Below are positions 61,941-64,000 of a stretch of 64,000 nucleotides of DNA, piece by piece. The notes under the pieces are model-generated. The model searched no databases. It had not been told where the DNA came from and saw only the letters and a program-made list of their open reading frames with translations. The stretch is from Trichuris trichiura (taxonomy: Eukaryota; Nematoda; Enoplea; Trichinellida; Trichuridae), in contig JBAJFE010000023.1 in assembly GCA_037903355.1 (NCBI GenBank), forward strand, positions 2,216,662-2,280,661. The letters are read 5' to 3'. The stretch's first letter is position 1. Each line of letters opens with the position of its first letter. The translations under genes were made by a program, and so were the position numbers.

Positions 61941-61980
61941 GGTATATAATACCCACACGCTGCTCGGCAGTTCAGTGTGT
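61941..61980 (+). promoter_or_regulatory. Candidate TATA plus initiator core promoter
   Basis: TATATAA at 61943-61949, inside the palindrome GGGTATATAATACCC, lies 31 nt before the A of an initiator-like TTCAGTG (61972-61977). Spacing is canonical for RNA polymerase II. No ORF follows before the GT microsatellite, so it may belong to an untranslated exon or a retroelement LTR. Confidence 0.4.
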
Positions 61981-62139
61981 CTTTGTCCGTCTGTGCTATA
62001 TGCCTTCTGCGCGTGTGTTGTGAGCTTGCAGTGTGCACTGGGTGGCGTAATGTGCTGCAGAGCACGTGCTGCGCGGTGCGGTGTGGGGTGTGTTGTGACG
62101 CGGCGCGGCGTGGCGCAGGGTAGGGTGGGGTGCGCGGCG

Positions 62140-62475
<336 letters not shown>

Positions 62476-63189
62476 GCGGTGCATGCGTGGGCTCAGCTCC
62501 TCAACTGATGCTGCCAAATATGTCCTCTAATGATGCTTTGTAGGTTATTATTGATACTAATAGAAAGCTTACTAATTCTACTAAAATATTCACTGTTCAT
62601 GCATTGTTTTTATCCCAGCATAAATGGGACCAAAACTGATCCTCGAAGGACACCGTATATAGCTAATCAGGACCCTTGGGCTAATGGGTATTATAGGCCT
62701 ATGGGCTAATGGGCTCAAAAGCTTGTTGATAGAAATATATGGATTATTCGTCAAAACACTTCTGCAGTTGCGCTTAGAAAACAGATCAATATGATAATAA
62801 TTATCTTTCAACAGCAATAGCACAGAATAATTGTTTGCTTTTTTCGGTGGCGTCCCGATGCTAAGCAAACAAACCGTTACCTCTAAAGATTCGCAAAAAA
62901 CGCGGAAAGTGCTTAAAAATGAATAAAAAATAACGAATTTCAGGTAACAACTTAGGCTGCACACTAAATCAATTCACCATTGATTTTGAACAAATGAAAT
63001 TAACCAAGCACGAATTAGCGAACTAATAAACTTTCATGCACAAATTGTGCTGACACAACTTCTTCAATTCATACTGATTTTAAACAAACTGCAACTGAAA
63101 AACTCTGCGTGGGCGTTCAAAAATAATATTGCCGAATATGAAATGTACGCCAAAGATAAATAGTCATAAAGTGATAATTTTGTAAATGT
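62476..63189. other. Non-coding stretch
   Basis: A small triplicated CTAATGGG/GGGCTAATGGG motif lies at 62682-62712. The 62590-62964 minus frame has no recognisable motif. Nothing else seen. Confidence 0.4.
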
Positions 63190-63290
63190 AACTTCTTGGT
63201 ACGGGACCGTATAGTTTCATGTCAAGTTTCTTTTACGGAGAGCTTGTCCCGCTGAAGACGGGTCTCGTTTGACCCGAAAGCTCCGGAATA
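63190..63290 (+). mobile_element. Single-arm copy of the hammerhead-like element
   Basis: Starts with CTTCTTGGTACGGGACC (63192), then TTTTACGGAGAGC, then core CTGAAGA (63252-63258), C, GGGTC helix GACCC, GAAAGCTCC (63275-63283). A helix III partner GAGCTT (63240-63245) faces AAGCTC, but the helix I slot is only six bases long. Confidence 0.6.
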
Positions 63291-64000
63291 ATAAAAATGG
63301 TTTTATAAAAATATCAAAGAATAACTTCAATAACCAAAGAATGGTTTTACTATTGCTAAGTTTAAGCGCATTGTTTTGTACATCCCATCTTTTTGTAGCT
63401 TGCTGAATCTATACTTCGCAACGTGGGGTATTTTTCCTGAAGTCTTAAAGTTCCTTTTCTTAGTTTATCTATAACAAGTCTGCTGATACGGATGAATAGC
63501 TTCACTTCGCTTCAACGCTACGAATCATTACTATTCGATGTTAACACTAATTATTAAAAAAAAGTGGCAGAGAAAACAATCAGCATTTGTTGTGGTGCGT
63601 ATCTCAGATTTAAAGTGCATTACGGCGGAGCAATTGTTTAAAAGAATAACCATGCGACTAGGCTGGTAATAAGAGAAGGTAAGGGCATGGTACCAGATTC
63701 TGCGCCTACGCCTTCAGGCTTTTTAGTCGTTAATCTTTAGGATGACCGCCTTGGAAAAAAGGCTTTCAAGATTTTCTTCAGAAGGTGTAGATAAGATGCA
63801 TTATCCGGAAGGGCAGAATGACCAGTCGACAGACCGATAAGCCTAGGCTGTGTTGGAAGTCAAAGGAAAATACTCCGATTCCTACAGTGGAACAACTGGT
63901 AACACGCTACTTGAGAGATATAAAGAGAATCTGTCAAAAGAGAGAGGAGGGATGACAATCTCAGCTGTACAAAACCATCAAGGAAGACCACAACTGCTTA
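63291..64000. other. Non-coding stretch to the end of the window
   Basis: No gene or repeat recognised. Confidence 0.4.

Overview
The window is nuclear DNA from a small-intron metazoan. The best fit is a clade I (Trichuris-like) nematode, but that rests on gene style only: introns of 48-60 nt, a cathepsin C-type protease, a DMSR/FMRFamide-type receptor and an EGF-module membrane protein. No species marker is visible. Coding density is low. Three genes can be supported; the rest is long non-coding sequence rich in foldback elements, dispersed repeats and satellites.

Genes. (1) 393-2722, minus: a seven-exon dipeptidyl peptidase I (cathepsin C) gene, reconstructed exon by exon, with signal peptide, exclusion domain and the complete Gln-Cys-His-Asn catalytic set. 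One junction (exon 2/3) has no in-phase GT-AG solution that keeps the conserved peptide. (2) 24714-25829, plus: a single-exon, 371-residue rhodopsin-class GPCR of the myosuppressin/FMRFamide receptor type. (3) 27081 to about 33031, minus: a type I membrane protein with a large Cys-rich ectodomain, a TSP1-like segment, four EGF modules, one transmembrane helix and a basic Ser/Thr-rich tail. All its ectodomain introns are phase 1.

Layout. 2.7-24.7 kb and 33-46 kb hold no convincing gene, only scattered exon-like segments with good splice signals (for example 10504-10614, 15774-15842 and 42703-42816); these are offered as low-confidence candidates. 38293-39868 is a complete TIR element with an exact 8-bp target duplication. 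46.4-49.1 kb is a diverged satellite of about 455 bp. 52.8-53.5 kb is a 40-bp minisatellite with higher-order structure. 62.1-62.5 kb is a long GT microsatellite just downstream of a TATA+initiator core promoter.

Most notable signal. At least ten copies of a hammerhead-ribozyme-like core (CTGANGA, helix, GAAAGCT) lie between 29.6 and 63.3 kb. Most sit inside palindromic insertions sharing the terminal motifs TTTCTTGGTACGGGA and TTTATTACGGATA. One insertion, in an intron of the EGF gene, has a 13-bp target duplication. A separate tRNA-like (A-box) repeat family occurs four times; two copies flank a pair of hammerhead-like cores head to head at 59.1-59.4 kb. Together they look like non-autonomous, Penelope-like or retrozyme/SINE-like retroelements. 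The core carries one extra nucleotide relative to the canonical hammerhead, so activity is not claimed.
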